Assembly (NCBI RefSeq): GCF_001758195.1
Contig: NZ_MASR01000001.1
Span: forward strand, 1,364,001 to 1,428,000
Origin: Pseudohongiella acticola
Lineage (GTDB): Bacteria > Pseudomonadota > Gammaproteobacteria > Pseudomonadales > Pseudohongiellaceae
Length of the DNA stretch: 64,000 nt
Reading direction: 5' to 3'
Made by a program: the position numbers and the translations under genes. This document shows, one piece after another, positions 33,834 to 42,681 of this stretch. Within the stretch, counting starts at the first letter, position 1. Each line of letters starts with the position of its first letter. The notes below the pieces were generated by a model that saw only the letters and a program-made list of their open reading frames with translations, ran no database searches and was not told the origin of the DNA.

Positions 33834-35237
33834 ATGACAAGTATAATGCACCTGACCAGAAAGTCCGCCGGACGCCTGCGCCGGTGGCTTTGCAACCACC
33901 ACCGGGCTTCATCGATCCTGGCGGCTCTGACATTGTTTTTCATCGCTGCAATACTCCCTTTTGACTACCCCCAGCTTCTCTTCAAGAGCGCACAGGCACA
34001 ATCCGGTGCGTCACAGGTCTGGCTAACCGACCTTGACGGCGCCGTTGGCCCGGCCTCATCTGACCATTTCCGGCGCACACTGGAGCAGGCGGCTGAGGCC
34101 AACGTCTCACTGCTGGTGCTGCGCATGAATACACCCGGCGGACTGGACAGCGCCATGCGCGACATGGTCAGCGCCATTCTCGACTCACCGGTACCGGTCG
34201 CCACCTGGGTCACACCTGCAGGTGCCCGAGCCGCCAGCGCCGGCACCTATATCACCGCCGCCAGCCACATAGCTGCAATGTCAGCGGCTACCAATATAGG
34301 CTCCTCGACACCGGTCAGTCTCAGCGATGGCAACAGCGCTGAATCCGCTGCCGGTCAAAAGGCGATAAACGATGCGACTGCCTACCTGCAGGGACTGCAA
34401 CAGTTGCGCGGACGCAACACCGACTGGGCCGCCCAGACAGTGTCGGACGCCGCCAACCTGACCGCCTCGGACGCGCTTGATCAGGACGTGATTGATATCA
34501 TCGCCAACGATCTGGACGCGTTGCTGCAGGCTGCCCACGGCCTCAGTGTTGACACTGCCCGCGGCACGCTCTCCATCAACGTCGATAGCGCCGACATCAC
34601 GATCATTGAAGCAGACTGGCGGCACGACTTCCTCAACGTCATCACCAACCCCAATATCGCCTACATTCTGTTGATGGTCGGCATCTACGGGCTGATCCTG
34701 GAATTCTACAACCCCGGCCTCGGCCTTCCCGGCATCACCGGCATCATCTGCCTGCTGGTCGGCGCTTATGCACTGCAGTTACTGCCTATCAGCTATGCCG
34801 GCCTGGCCCTGATGGTCATCGGCATCGGGCTGATTGTGTTCGAAGTGATCTCACCCAGCTTTGGCGTCTTTGGCCTGGGTGGGCTGGCGGCCTTCGTGCT
34901 AGGCTCAGTCATGTTGATGGACACCCAGTCAGCCGCCTGGCAGATCTCGCTGCCACTGATCGCAGCGGTTACCGTTGCCACCGCCGGCCTCATCATTCTG
35001 GTACTGGGCGCAGCGTTGAAAGCACGACGTCAACCGGTTGTCACCGGCGACCCGGCCATGCTGCAGATGACAGCAGTGGCCGTGGAAGACTTTGAACACG
35101 AAGGCCATGTGCACGCCAGCGGTGAAATATGGACGGCCCGCACCAACTCGCCGGTGCACAAAGGTGACCGCCTGACCATCAATCAGATCAATGGTCTGAT
35201 GCTGCATGTCAGCAGACAGGGCCGGCCTGAGCATTAA
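33834..35237 (+). CDS. NfeD-family membrane-bound serine protease
   Basis: A protein of about 467 residues. An N-terminal hydrophobic stretch (ILAALTLFFIAAILPF) is followed by a periplasmic ClpP-like protease domain: LVLRMNTPGGLDSAMRDMV, the serine in GARAASAGTYITAASH, and the basic residue in GQKAINDATAYL. Four or five membrane helices (about residues 275-395) and a C-terminal OB-fold NfeD domain follow (MTAVAVEDFEHEGHVHASGEIWTARTNSPVHKGDRLTI). It pairs with the slipin gene 26 bases downstream, a classic partnership in which NfeD cleaves or modulates the slipin. The start is uncertain: ATGs at 33834 and 33846 and a TTG at 33804 are all possible. Confidence 0.9.
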   Translation: MTSIMHLTRKSAGRLRRWLCNHHRASSILAALTLFFIAAILPFDYPQLLFKSAQAQSGASQVWLTDLDGAVGPASSDHFRRTLEQAAEANVSLLVLRMNTPGGLDSAMRDMVSAILDSPVPVATWVTPAGARAASAGTYITAASHIAAMSAATNIGSSTPVSLSDGNSAESAAGQKAINDATAYLQGLQQLRGRNTDWAAQTVSDAANLTASDALDQDVIDIIANDLDALLQAAHGLSVDTARGTLSINVDSADITIIEADWRHDFLNVITNPNIAYILLMVGIYGLILEFYNPGLGLPGITGIICLLVGAYALQLLPISYAGLALMVIGIGLIVFEVISPSFGVFGLGGLAAFVLGSVMLMDTQSAAWQISLPLIAAVTVATAGLIILVLGAALKARRQPVVTGDPAMLQMTAVAVEDFEHEGHVHASGEIWTARTNSPVHKGDRLTINQINGLMLHVSRQGRPEH

Positions 35238-35263
35238 CTTAAGCGATCAATGACGGAGATATT

Positions 35264-36121
35264 ATGGAAGTTTTCAGCCTGGTACTGATGGCCATCGCCA
35301 TTGGCCTGTTGTTCAGCACGTTCAACATCCTCAAGGAATACGAACGCGGTGTGATATTTATGCTGGGCCGGTTTCACAAGGTCAAAGGTCCCGGCCTGAT
35401 CATTGTCATCCCCATCATTCAGCAGATGGTCAAAACCAGCTTGCGCACTGCCGTCTGGGACATTCCTTCGCAGGACCTCATCACCAAAGACAATGTATCG
35501 GTCAAAGTGAACGCTGTGCTCTACTTCCGCGTGGTCGACCCGCAAAAAGCAGTGATCAATGTCGAGGACTTCATGGAAGCCACCAGCCAGTTGGCACAAA
35601 CCACATTGCGATCTGTACTGGGCCAGCATGAACTGGACGAACTGCTGTCCGAGCGCGAACGTCTGAATCGCGATGTTCAGGATATTCTGGATGACATGAC
35701 CGATGGCTGGGGCATCAAGGTGTCCAACGTCGAGATCAAACACGTCGATATCGACGAAAGCATGATCCGCGCCATTGCCCAGCAGGCCGAAGCCGAGCGT
35801 TCGCGACGCGCCAAGGTCATTCACGCCCAGGGCGAATTCGAGGCCTCCCAGAAACTGGTGGAAGCCGCCAGCCAACTGGCCACGCAACCAGCCTCCATCC
35901 AACTGCGGTACCTACAAACGCTCACCGAGATTGCCGGCGAGCAAAACTCGACCATAGTTTTCCCGCTGCCCATGAATCTCATGGAAGGCCTGGGCAAACT
36001 TGGCGCCGCGCTGCAGACGCCGGATCAGGGACAACCTGCGCCCGCTAAAACACCGACAGCACCGACAAAAAAACAGCCTGGCAATAAAGCCGACGCCGCG
36101 CCGGCAGACACGGAGCAATAG
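35264..36121 (+). CDS. Slipin (SPFH/stomatin-like membrane scaffold protein)
   Basis: A 285-residue protein with one N-terminal membrane segment ([22 protein letters not shown]), then the SPFH domain: [44 protein letters not shown]-type strands and [22 protein letters not shown] coiled-coil rich in alanine and glutamate follows ([29 protein letters not shown]). The Pro/Lys/Thr-rich tail of about 35 residues is low complexity. It forms membrane rings or lipid microdomains and works with the NfeD protease encoded just upstream. GGAGA precedes the ATG. Confidence 0.93.
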   Translation: MEVFSLVLMAIAIGLLFSTFNILKEYERGVIFMLGRFHKVKGPGLIIVIPIIQQMVKTSLRTAVWDIPSQDLITKDNVSVKVNAVLYFRVVDPQKAVINVEDFMEATSQLAQTTLRSVLGQHELDELLSERERLNRDVQDILDDMTDGWGIKVSNVEIKHVDIDESMIRAIAQQAEAERSRRAKVIHAQGEFEASQKLVEAASQLATQPASIQLRYLQTLTEIAGEQNSTIVFPLPMNLMEGLGKLGAALQTPDQGQPAPAKTPTAPTKKQPGNKADAAPADTEQ

Positions 36122-36141
36122 CGCTCACAGGGCAACTGACC

Positions 36142-36918
36142 ATGAGCAGATTCGCCGCCATTTGCCGAAAAACGCTGCCGATCCTGTTGGCTGGCAGTCT
36201 GGCATTGCCCGTGGCGGCAAGCGCCGAGGGACCCGAATGCGTAGTTTTGTTACACGGCCTCAGTCGCACTGATTACTCCATGAAAAAGCTGGAGCGAGAA
36301 CTGGCAGAAAGCGGCTATTCAGTTGCCAATACCGACTATGACTCGCGCCATCACAGCATCGAAGAACTGGCCGATGTCGCCGTGGAGTCAGGCATAGCCC
36401 AATGCGAGCAACACCTGGTGCGCAAAATCCACTTCACCACGCATTCATTGGGCGGCATCCTGGTGCGACACTATCTGGCACGCAAACCCATCGCCAAGCT
36501 CGGCCGCGTGGTCATGCTGGCACCACCCAACCAGGGCAGCGAAGTCATCGACGTTTTTGGCAATATGCCCGGTTTTCAGATGTTCAGCGGCGAACCCGCG
36601 CTGCAACTGGGCACAGGCAGTGATAGCGTTCCTCTGACCCTGCCCCCGGCACATGAATACGAACTTGGCATCATCGCCGGCACCCGCTCCATCAGCCCCC
36701 TGTTTTCACTGGCATTGCCGGACCGGGACGATGGCAAAGTCAGCGTGGAAAGCACCAAAATTGACGGCATGAATGATTTTATCGAGGTACCCTACACACA
36801 CACTTTCATCATGCAACGACAGGAAGTTATCGACCAGACGCTGTATTTCCTGCGCAATGGACACTTTATTCACCACAACAGCGACGATAGCGACAGTACC
36901 CTACAGCCAACTTTGTAG
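36142..36918 (+). CDS. Exported lipase-like alpha/beta hydrolase
   Basis: A 258-residue protein with a signal peptide (ILLAGSLALPVAASAEG). CVVLLHGLSRTDYSM gives the oxyanion-hole strand. The nucleophile elbow is THSLGG with Ser102; the first residue is Thr where Gly is usual. The likely acid is the aspartate pair in DRDDGKVSV and the histidine that in YTHTFIMQ. It has no lid domain, and resembles short PGAP1/lipase-class-2-like proteins. It is on the same strand as the slipin gene, 20 bases on, and may be part of the same transcript, suggesting a role in envelope lipids. Substrate is unknown. Confidence 0.8.
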   Translation: MSRFAAICRKTLPILLAGSLALPVAASAEGPECVVLLHGLSRTDYSMKKLERELAESGYSVANTDYDSRHHSIEELADVAVESGIAQCEQHLVRKIHFTTHSLGGILVRHYLARKPIAKLGRVVMLAPPNQGSEVIDVFGNMPGFQMFSGEPALQLGTGSDSVPLTLPPAHEYELGIIAGTRSISPLFSLALPDRDDGKVSVESTKIDGMNDFIEVPYTHTFIMQRQEVIDQTLYFLRNGHFIHHNSDDSDSTLQPTL

Positions 36919-37117
36919 TATTACTACATTATCGCGTAGTTGCTGACTGTTTCCCGCCACTTACCAACAAATGCAGACAAAAGGGCTCAAGCAAAACCGC
37001 CCGCAAGCTGGATTTTAGCAGGCACATGCTTTATCCTTGCGGCCCTCGCCAGACTGCCTATCAGTTGCCAGGACGGCGCAAATCGACATCTTCTGCTGAT
37101 TTAAGAACCCGGGAACC

Positions 37118-39862
37118 ATGAAAAAGATATCTGACTCCAGCACGACCAAAAGCAGCTCGCAGAAAACGAGATACGTTTACAACTTCGGCGAACAGACCGA
37201 TGGCAATGCCAGCATGCGTGAGCTGCTCGGCGGCAAGGGTGCCAACCTGGCAGAGATGGCCGCTATCGGCCTGCCGGTGCCCCCCGGCTTCACCGTCAGC
37301 ACCGACGTTTGTACCTATTTTTACGCGCACGGCCGCAGCTATCCAAAAACACTGGCGAAAGACGTGGAAGTTGCCGTCAAGTCGGTCGCGAAGCAGATGA
37401 AACGCGAATTCGGTGGCCGTGACAATCCGCTGCTGGTGTCAGTCCGCTCCGGTGCGCGTGACTCCATGCCCGGCATGATGGACACCATTCTCAACCTGGG
37501 CCTGAATGACGAAACTGTTGAAGGCCTGGCCAGTATCTCCGACAACCCCCGTTTTGCCTGGGACTGCTACCGGCGCTTTATCCAGATGTACGGTGATGTG
37601 GTGATGGGCGTACAGGCATTGAACGAAGAATCCGAATGCCCGTTCCACGCCCTGCTTGATAACATGAAGACATCTCTGGGCAAGGAGCTGGACAACGAAC
37701 TGACAGCTGAAGAACTGCAGGAACTGGTCCAGCGCTACAAAAAACTGATCGCCGACAAAACCGGCAAAAGCTTTCCGCAGGACGTCTATGAGCAGCTGTG
37801 GGGTGCAGTCGGCGCCGTGTTTGGCTCCTGGAAAAATGATCGCGCCATCCTGTATCGCTCGCAATACGGCATCCCTGCCGAATGGGGCACCGCCGTTAAC
37901 ATCCAGGCCATGGTATTCGGCAATGCCGGCGATGACAGCGGAACCGGCGTCGCCTTTACCCGTGACCCGGCCACTGGCGAAAAGGTGTTTTACGGTGAGT
38001 ACCTGACCAACGCGCAGGGCGAAGACGTGGTTGCCGGTGTACGCACACCCAAGCCCATCGCAGCGATGGCAAAAGAACTGCCAAAGAATTTTACCGATCT
38101 GGAAAAGGTCCGCACCCGCCTGGAGAAACACTTCAAGGACATGCAGGACTTTGAGTTCACCATCGAAAACGGCCGCCTGTTCATTCTGCAGACCCGTAAC
38201 GGCAAACGCACCGGTCTGGCGGCGATCCGTATCGCCGTCGAACTGAACAAGGAAAAGCTGATAGACCAGAAAACCGCATTATTAAAAATCCCGGCAGAGT
38301 CTGTGGACACGCTGCTGGTGCCGGTTTTTGACGCCAAAGCACAGAAAGAGGCGAAGCTGATCTGTACAGGTCTGCCTGCTGGCCCAGGCGCGGCGACGGG
38401 CCGTATCGCATTCACCGCAGCCCAGGCTGAAATTGAAGCGCGCAAAGGCAACAAGGTTATTCTGTGCCGTTCGGAAACCTCGCCTGACGATCTCAAAGGT
38501 ATGCTGCACTCACAGGGCATCCTGACCACACGCGGCGGGGTCTCCTCGCACGCAGCGCTGGTTGCCCGTCAGCTGGGCAAGGTCTGCATCTGCGGCGCCG
38601 CCGATATCACCATCAATTATGAGCGCAAAACGCTGACGGCTAACGGTATCACGCTGAAAGAAGGTGACTACATCTCCATCAACGGCACCACCGGTTCAGT
38701 CTATCAGGGTCTGATCGAAAGCGCGGACTCTGAGGTCAAGCGTGTACTTGAAGGCACGATGAAGGCCAGCGAAAGTTACACCTACGAGCTGTTCAACACG
38801 GTCATGGAATGGTCAGACAAGTATCGCAAGCTGCGCATCCGTACCAATGCCGACACACCGGCCATGGCCCAGACTGCGGTGGCGTATGGCGCGGAAGGCA
38901 TCGGCCTGTGCCGTACCGAGCACATGTTTTTTGAAGGCAGCCGCATCGATGATATGCGCCAGATGATTCTGGCCGTGGACGGTGTTCAACGCCGCGAAGC
39001 GCTGAAGAAACTGTTGCCAATGCAGCGTAAAGACTTTGTTGGTCTGTTCAAGGCAATGGCGGGTCGACCGGTCACCATCCGCCTGCTGGATCCACCGTTG
39101 CACGAATTCCTGCCACAGGATGATGCTGTGCGTCGCCAGCTGGCTGACAAACTGGGCCTGCCGCTTGAGTTTGTCATTGATCGCATCAAGGCCCTGCATG
39201 AAGAAAACCCGATGCTGGGCTGCCGTGGCTGCCGTCTGGGCATTCTGTATCCGGAAATCACGGAGATGCAGGTGCAGGCGATTTTTGAAGCAGCGGCTGA
39301 ACTGCTGACGGCGAAGAAGCCGGTTGAAGTTCATCCGGAGATCATGATCCCGCTGGTGGGCTTTAAGGCGGAGCTGGCGGATCAGTTGGCAATTGTGCAT
39401 CGCATCGCTGAACAAGTGATGACCAGGAAGAAGATCAAGTTCAAGTACATGGTCGGCACCATGGTGGAAGTGCCACGTGCTGCCATTACTGCGGATGAGA
39501 TTGCGGAACATGCTGAGTTCTTCAGCTTTGGTACCAATGACCTGACACAGACCACGCTGGGCCTGAGCCGTGATGACATGGGTCTGTTCTATGATGAGTA
39601 CCAGCAGAAAGAAATCTACAGCAAGAACCCGTTTGCCAGCCTGGATAAAACTGGCGTTGGCAAACTGATGCAGTTCGCGGTGACCAATGGGCAGAAGACC
39701 CGCAAGGATCTGAAGCTGGGTATCTGCGGCGAGCACGCGGGCGATCCTGACTCGATTGATTTCTGCCACAACCTGGGCCTGCAGTACGTGAGCTGTTCAC
39801 CACCCCGCGTACCAATCGCTCGGTTGGCGGCTGCGCAGGCTGCCTTGCGGGCCGCCAAGTAA
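37118..39862 (+). CDS. ppdK: Pyruvate, phosphate dikinase
   Basis: A 914-residue cytosolic enzyme interconverting pyruvate + ATP + phosphate and PEP + AMP + pyrophosphate. The N-terminal nucleotide-binding domain begins [29 protein letters not shown]. The central phosphohistidine domain has [16 protein letters not shown] with the catalytic His. The C-terminal PEP/pyruvate barrel has [26 protein letters not shown] and [19 protein letters not shown]. Length is normal for the bacterial enzyme. It allows gluconeogenic growth or pyrophosphate-linked glycolysis. The upstream 199 bases hold nothing recognisable, and no PEP-synthase-type regulatory gene is beside it. Confidence 0.96.
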   Translation: MKKISDSSTTKSSSQKTRYVYNFGEQTDGNASMRELLGGKGANLAEMAAIGLPVPPGFTVSTDVCTYFYAHGRSYPKTLAKDVEVAVKSVAKQMKREFGGRDNPLLVSVRSGARDSMPGMMDTILNLGLNDETVEGLASISDNPRFAWDCYRRFIQMYGDVVMGVQALNEESECPFHALLDNMKTSLGKELDNELTAEELQELVQRYKKLIADKTGKSFPQDVYEQLWGAVGAVFGSWKNDRAILYRSQYGIPAEWGTAVNIQAMVFGNAGDDSGTGVAFTRDPATGEKVFYGEYLTNAQGEDVVAGVRTPKPIAAMAKELPKNFTDLEKVRTRLEKHFKDMQDFEFTIENGRLFILQTRNGKRTGLAAIRIAVELNKEKLIDQKTALLKIPAESVDTLLVPVFDAKAQKEAKLICTGLPAGPGAATGRIAFTAAQAEIEARKGNKVILCRSETSPDDLKGMLHSQGILTTRGGVSSHAALVARQLGKVCICGAADITINYERKTLTANGITLKEGDYISINGTTGSVYQGLIESADSEVKRVLEGTMKASESYTYELFNTVMEWSDKYRKLRIRTNADTPAMAQTAVAYGAEGIGLCRTEHMFFEGSRIDDMRQMILAVDGVQRREALKKLLPMQRKDFVGLFKAMAGRPVTIRLLDPPLHEFLPQDDAVRRQLADKLGLPLEFVIDRIKALHEENPMLGCRGCRLGILYPEITEMQVQAIFEAAAELLTAKKPVEVHPEIMIPLVGFKAELADQLAIVHRIAEQVMTRKKIKFKYMVGTMVEVPRAAITADEIAEHAEFFSFGTNDLTQTTLGLSRDDMGLFYDEYQQKEIYSKNPFASLDKTGVGKLMQFAVTNGQKTRKDLKLGICGEHAGDPDSIDFCHNLGLQYVSCSPPRVPIARLAAAQAALRAAK

Positions 39863-40231
39863 GCTGCAATTCAAGGGCGACTTAGCCCCGGTCGCGCTGT
39901 CCGGTGGGTGAGGTTCACAAATCAGTGGTAAGGCGTGGATGAGGGGTATATGCCCTCAGGACACGCCCGTGAACCCATCCATGGGGGGCTCGGATGCGAC
40001 CGTCCAAGGGTCGCATACGGTCCTTCAGCCATATACCCCTCATCCCCGCTTCAAGTGTTGTGCCAGCTGTCGGCAAAACACCTACAAAGTCTCCCATTTT
40101 AAATCAGCACTCCCGTCGGAACTGGGCTATACAATTATTAAGCCCGATCGAAACAACGCCAGCTTCACTCTTGGGTGTTTTTCAATTGGACTTAAAAAGC
40201 TAATAAATCTACCAAGGACAGGAAATCTAAA
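39863..40231 (+). other. 369-base intergenic region with nested inverted repeats
   Basis: No gene. It contains the left inverted-repeat element (39937-40045), then an AT-richer stretch with the likely promoter of the small bacteriocin-like gene. The ribosome site for that gene (AGGACAGGAAA) is at the right edge. Confidence 0.6.
39937..40045. repeat. Left palindromic element of the microcin-like cassette
   Basis: GGATGAGGGGTATATG (39937-39952) pairs exactly with CATATACCCCTCATCC (40030-40045), closing a 109-base hairpin-like element. Inside it, GCGACC and GGGTCGC pair around the CCAAGG stretch. A 25-base segment (40004-40028) recurs in exact inverted orientation at 41129-41153 on the other side of the two small genes. 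Confidence 0.75.
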
Positions 40232-40450
40232 ATGCGTGAGTTAACTAATACGGAAGTTGAATGCGTCTCTGCTGCGGGCTTGTCGTCCGGAGAAGCCGGC
40301 GTAGTTTCAAGTGTATTCGCAGCTGGTGCAACGATGACAGGATCGTTTGCGTTGGTCCCAGGACCCCATACACCCGTCGCTGCTGCGATCAGCGGCGTCA
40401 TGGCGTTGGGCGCATCCGTGTTCGGATTGTATTCCGCCAGCACTTCATGA
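40232..40450 (+). CDS. Microcin/class II bacteriocin-like precursor peptide
   Basis: A 72-residue protein. Its first 16 residues, MRELTNTEVECVSAAG, follow the double-glycine leader pattern of colicin V-type microcins and class II bacteriocins (MRELxxxExxxVSGG), with Ala-Ala-Gly at the processing site in place of the usual Gly-Gly. The remaining 56 residues are Gly/Ala/Ser-rich and hydrophobic, with two helix-forming stretches split by PGPHTP and no cysteine, as expected for a pore-forming peptide. AGGA precedes the ATG. A four-helix membrane protein gene follows 92 bases on and may be the immunity factor. No C39-peptidase exporter is in the window. The call rests on leader pattern and context only; a short holin-like membrane peptide is the alternative. 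Confidence 0.58.
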   Translation: MRELTNTEVECVSAAGLSSGEAGVVSSVFAAGATMTGSFALVPGPHTPVAAAISGVMALGASVFGLYSASTS

Positions 40451-40542
40451 AAATGTTTTCGTAAAGGGTGTATGCAGACGCTTTTAGTCCATTGCTATGA
40501 CGTCTGTATGCAGCTTTACGATGAGGAGATAATCTCTCTCAG

Positions 40543-41049
40543 ATGATTATTTATCAGACAACAATCGGCAAAGGGTACAACCCGCTTTTTCCACTAAACA
40601 GCTTACTACCAGCGAAGATTCAGACGGTCTCACTCAACCCCGTTTACAATACGACCAATAGGGTCCTGGCCTGCGCAAATATAATAATTTCCATTTGCTT
40701 GATCATTTTCTTATCCATGATTATTGCATCGGACAGGGTTGTCCCCGCTGCAGGTATTGCGCTGCTAACCATTACCGTTTTTTCGTGGCATCTGGCGTCA
40801 GCGTTGGTACGCAACAAGAACAGCATCAAAGCCCACCAAAACGTGCACAGCAAGGACTTTGTATTTTGCTGGTACACCTTTGAATGGATAGTGGTTTTTT
40901 TGTCGACCACACTGCTTTTTCTCTACCTACGGAGCATTGAACCGCCACTGCTCCCCGATAGTTTGCTCGCGCTCCTCGCCAGTCTCTCCGCAGCAATGCT
41001 CTTCCTACCCCTTGCTCAAGGATCAAGATACTTACTAACGCGCAAATAG
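40543..41049 (+). CDS. Four-helix membrane protein, candidate bacteriocin immunity protein
   Basis: A 168-residue protein of no recognised family. Four hydrophobic segments are clear: about residues 43-65 (VLACANIIISICLIIFLSMI), 67-90, 107-128 (FCWYTFEWIVVFLSTTLLFL) and 138-158. A 40-residue polar N-terminus precedes them and a short basic tail (RYLLTRK) follows. Codon use is more AT-rich than in flanking genes. GAGGAG lies 14 bases before the ATG, a longer spacing than usual. Small polytopic proteins next to bacteriocin genes often give self-immunity, and its place between the same inverted repeats supports that guess. Confidence 0.55.
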   Translation: MIIYQTTIGKGYNPLFPLNSLLPAKIQTVSLNPVYNTTNRVLACANIIISICLIIFLSMIIASDRVVPAAGIALLTITVFSWHLASALVRNKNSIKAHQNVHSKDFVFCWYTFEWIVVFLSTTLLFLYLRSIEPPLLPDSLLALLASLSAAMLFLPLAQGSRYLLTRK

Positions 41050-41465
41050 CGCAGGCCGTCTATGCTTCGACCATCCGATTTAACCTGATCGAGGCCATCC
41101 TGCCGAGCGGGGGTGGTGGGGGGTATGACTGAAGGACCGTATGCGACCCTTGGCATGTTTTTGCTCCTGCAAAACCTGCATTTCCGCCATCCCTGGCGGT
41201 CAGACGGTCGCCCCTTTCGAGGCCGGTGGCAGGGCGTATACGTCGAGGAACAATCAGGGCGCCAAAGGCGACCGTTCCGAGACCTATACACCCTGGCGCC
41301 GACCGCCGATCGAAGTCTTATCGAATGAACTGCTAAAAACTTCGTGTTCCACGCCGGAAGGCTTTGTTACAATGCCAGCAAGCCTGAATCCTCCCGACCC
41401 ATCGGGCCCGGGCCAAGCGACGTTAATCCCATACCCAGCCGATGCTGAAGGAGCAAAAGCCTAGC
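41050..41465 (+). other. 416-base intergenic region with palindromic repeats
   Basis: No convincing gene. It holds the right inverted-repeat element, a second imperfect palindrome (CGGTCGCC near 41204 against GGCGACCG near 41268) and the leader of the decarboxylase gene with AAGGAG at about 41448-41453. Confidence 0.6.
41111..41153. repeat. Right inverted copy of the cassette-flanking repeat
   Basis: Bases 41129-41153 are the exact reverse complement of 40004-40028 (25 of 25). The match continues imperfectly for about 18 more bases into the C/G-rich run (41111-41128 against 40029-40048). The two copies face each other across the two small genes, about 1.1 kb apart. Confidence 0.8.
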
Positions 41466-42638
41466 ATGAGCACAGAAGCCATCAGAATCGAAGATTTTTA
41501 CCCGCTGCCCACCTTTAACCGCATTAAAGCGCTTGCCGATACCCAGGAAACGCCCTTTGTGGTCATTGACCTGAATACCATCAGCGAACACTACGACACG
41601 CTGACCGAGTATTTCCCCTACGCCAATGTCTACTACGCCGTTAAAGCCAACCCGGCACCGGAGATTCTGACGCTGCTGCGCGACAAAGGCTCCAACTTTG
41701 ACGTCGCCTCCATCTACGAGCTCGACAAACTGCTCGGGCTGGATGTCAGCGCCGATCGCTGCAGTTACGGCAATACCATCAAAAAGAGCAAGGATATCCG
41801 CTACTTTTACGACAAAGGTGTGCGCATGTTCGCCACCGACTCGGAAGCAGACCTGCGCAACATTGCACGCGCAGCGCCCGGCTCTCGCGTTTATGTGCGG
41901 ATTCTGACCGAAGGCAGTCACACCGCTGACTGGCCACTGTCGCGCAAATTCGGCTGCCACACCGACATGGCCATCGACCTGTTGATCCTGGCGCGTGAAC
42001 TTGGCCTGGAGCCCTACGGTGTGTCCTTCCACGTAGGTTCGCAGCAACGTGATATCGGTGTCTGGGATGCCGCCATCGCCAAAGTGAAGGTTATTTTTGA
42101 GCGCCTGCGCGACGAAGACGGCATTGAACTGAAAATGATCAATCTCGGCGGCGGTTTTCCAGCCAACTACATTACCCGCGCCAACACGCTGCCTACGTAT
42201 GCAGAAGAGATCACACGTTTTATCCAGGAAGACTTTGGTGAAGATTTTCCACAGATCATTCTGGAGCCGGGTCGCTCACTGATATCCAATTCCGGCATCC
42301 TGGTGTCCGAGGTTGTGCTGATTTCACGTAAATCACACACCGCGCTGCACCGCTGGATCTTCACCGATGTTGGTAAATTCTCCGGCCTGATCGAGACGCT
42401 GGATGAAGCCATCAAGTTCCCCATTCATACTGAAAAAGCCGGGGAAACCGAAGAGGTGATTCTGGCCGGACCTACCTGCGACAGCGCCGACATCATGTAT
42501 GAGCAATACAAATACGAACTGCCACTGAACCTGGCCACCGGCGACCGGCTGTACTGGTTCTCCACCGGCGCCTACACCACCAGCTACAGCTCGGTGGAAT
42601 TCAATGGTTTCCCGCCGCTGAAGTCATACTTCGTCTGA
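41466..42638 (+). CDS. PLP-dependent ornithine/lysine decarboxylase (fold type III)
   Basis: A 390-residue alanine-racemase-fold decarboxylase. The PLP lysine is in YYAVKANPAPEIL, the phosphate-binding glycines in LGGGFPANY and LEPGRSLISNSG, and the dimer-interface active-site motif is GPTCDSADIMYE with Cys and Asp. The DSAD form fits ornithine or lysine/ornithine decarboxylases rather than DAP decarboxylase. The product, putrescine or cadaverine, ties in with the potFGHI importer elsewhere in the window. The start at 41466 is preferred to 41442 because AAGGAG lies 12 bases before it and nothing precedes the other. Confidence 0.88.
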   Translation: MSTEAIRIEDFYPLPTFNRIKALADTQETPFVVIDLNTISEHYDTLTEYFPYANVYYAVKANPAPEILTLLRDKGSNFDVASIYELDKLLGLDVSADRCSYGNTIKKSKDIRYFYDKGVRMFATDSEADLRNIARAAPGSRVYVRILTEGSHTADWPLSRKFGCHTDMAIDLLILARELGLEPYGVSFHVGSQQRDIGVWDAAIAKVKVIFERLRDEDGIELKMINLGGGFPANYITRANTLPTYAEEITRFIQEDFGEDFPQIILEPGRSLISNSGILVSEVVLISRKSHTALHRWIFTDVGKFSGLIETLDEAIKFPIHTEKAGETEEVILAGPTCDSADIMYEQYKYELPLNLATGDRLYWFSTGAYTTSYSSVEFNGFPPLKSYFV

Positions 42639-42681
42639 CAGCCAAGCGTGACCTTCCGGGTCTGGCGAGAGAGCCCCTCAG

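Noticed and set aside
33834-36121. NfeD/slipin pair as a novel system
   Set aside because: This is a widespread and well-known gene pair with normal domain structure here.
38813-39769. 318-codon minus-strand frame inside ppdK
   Set aside because: Antisense shadow of a highly conserved enzyme; no ribosome site or family match.
40004-41153. Insertion sequence or integron ends flanking the peptide cassette
   Set aside because: There is no transposase or integrase between the repeats, no target duplication was seen, and the repeats are themselves palindromic, more like intergenic repeat elements.
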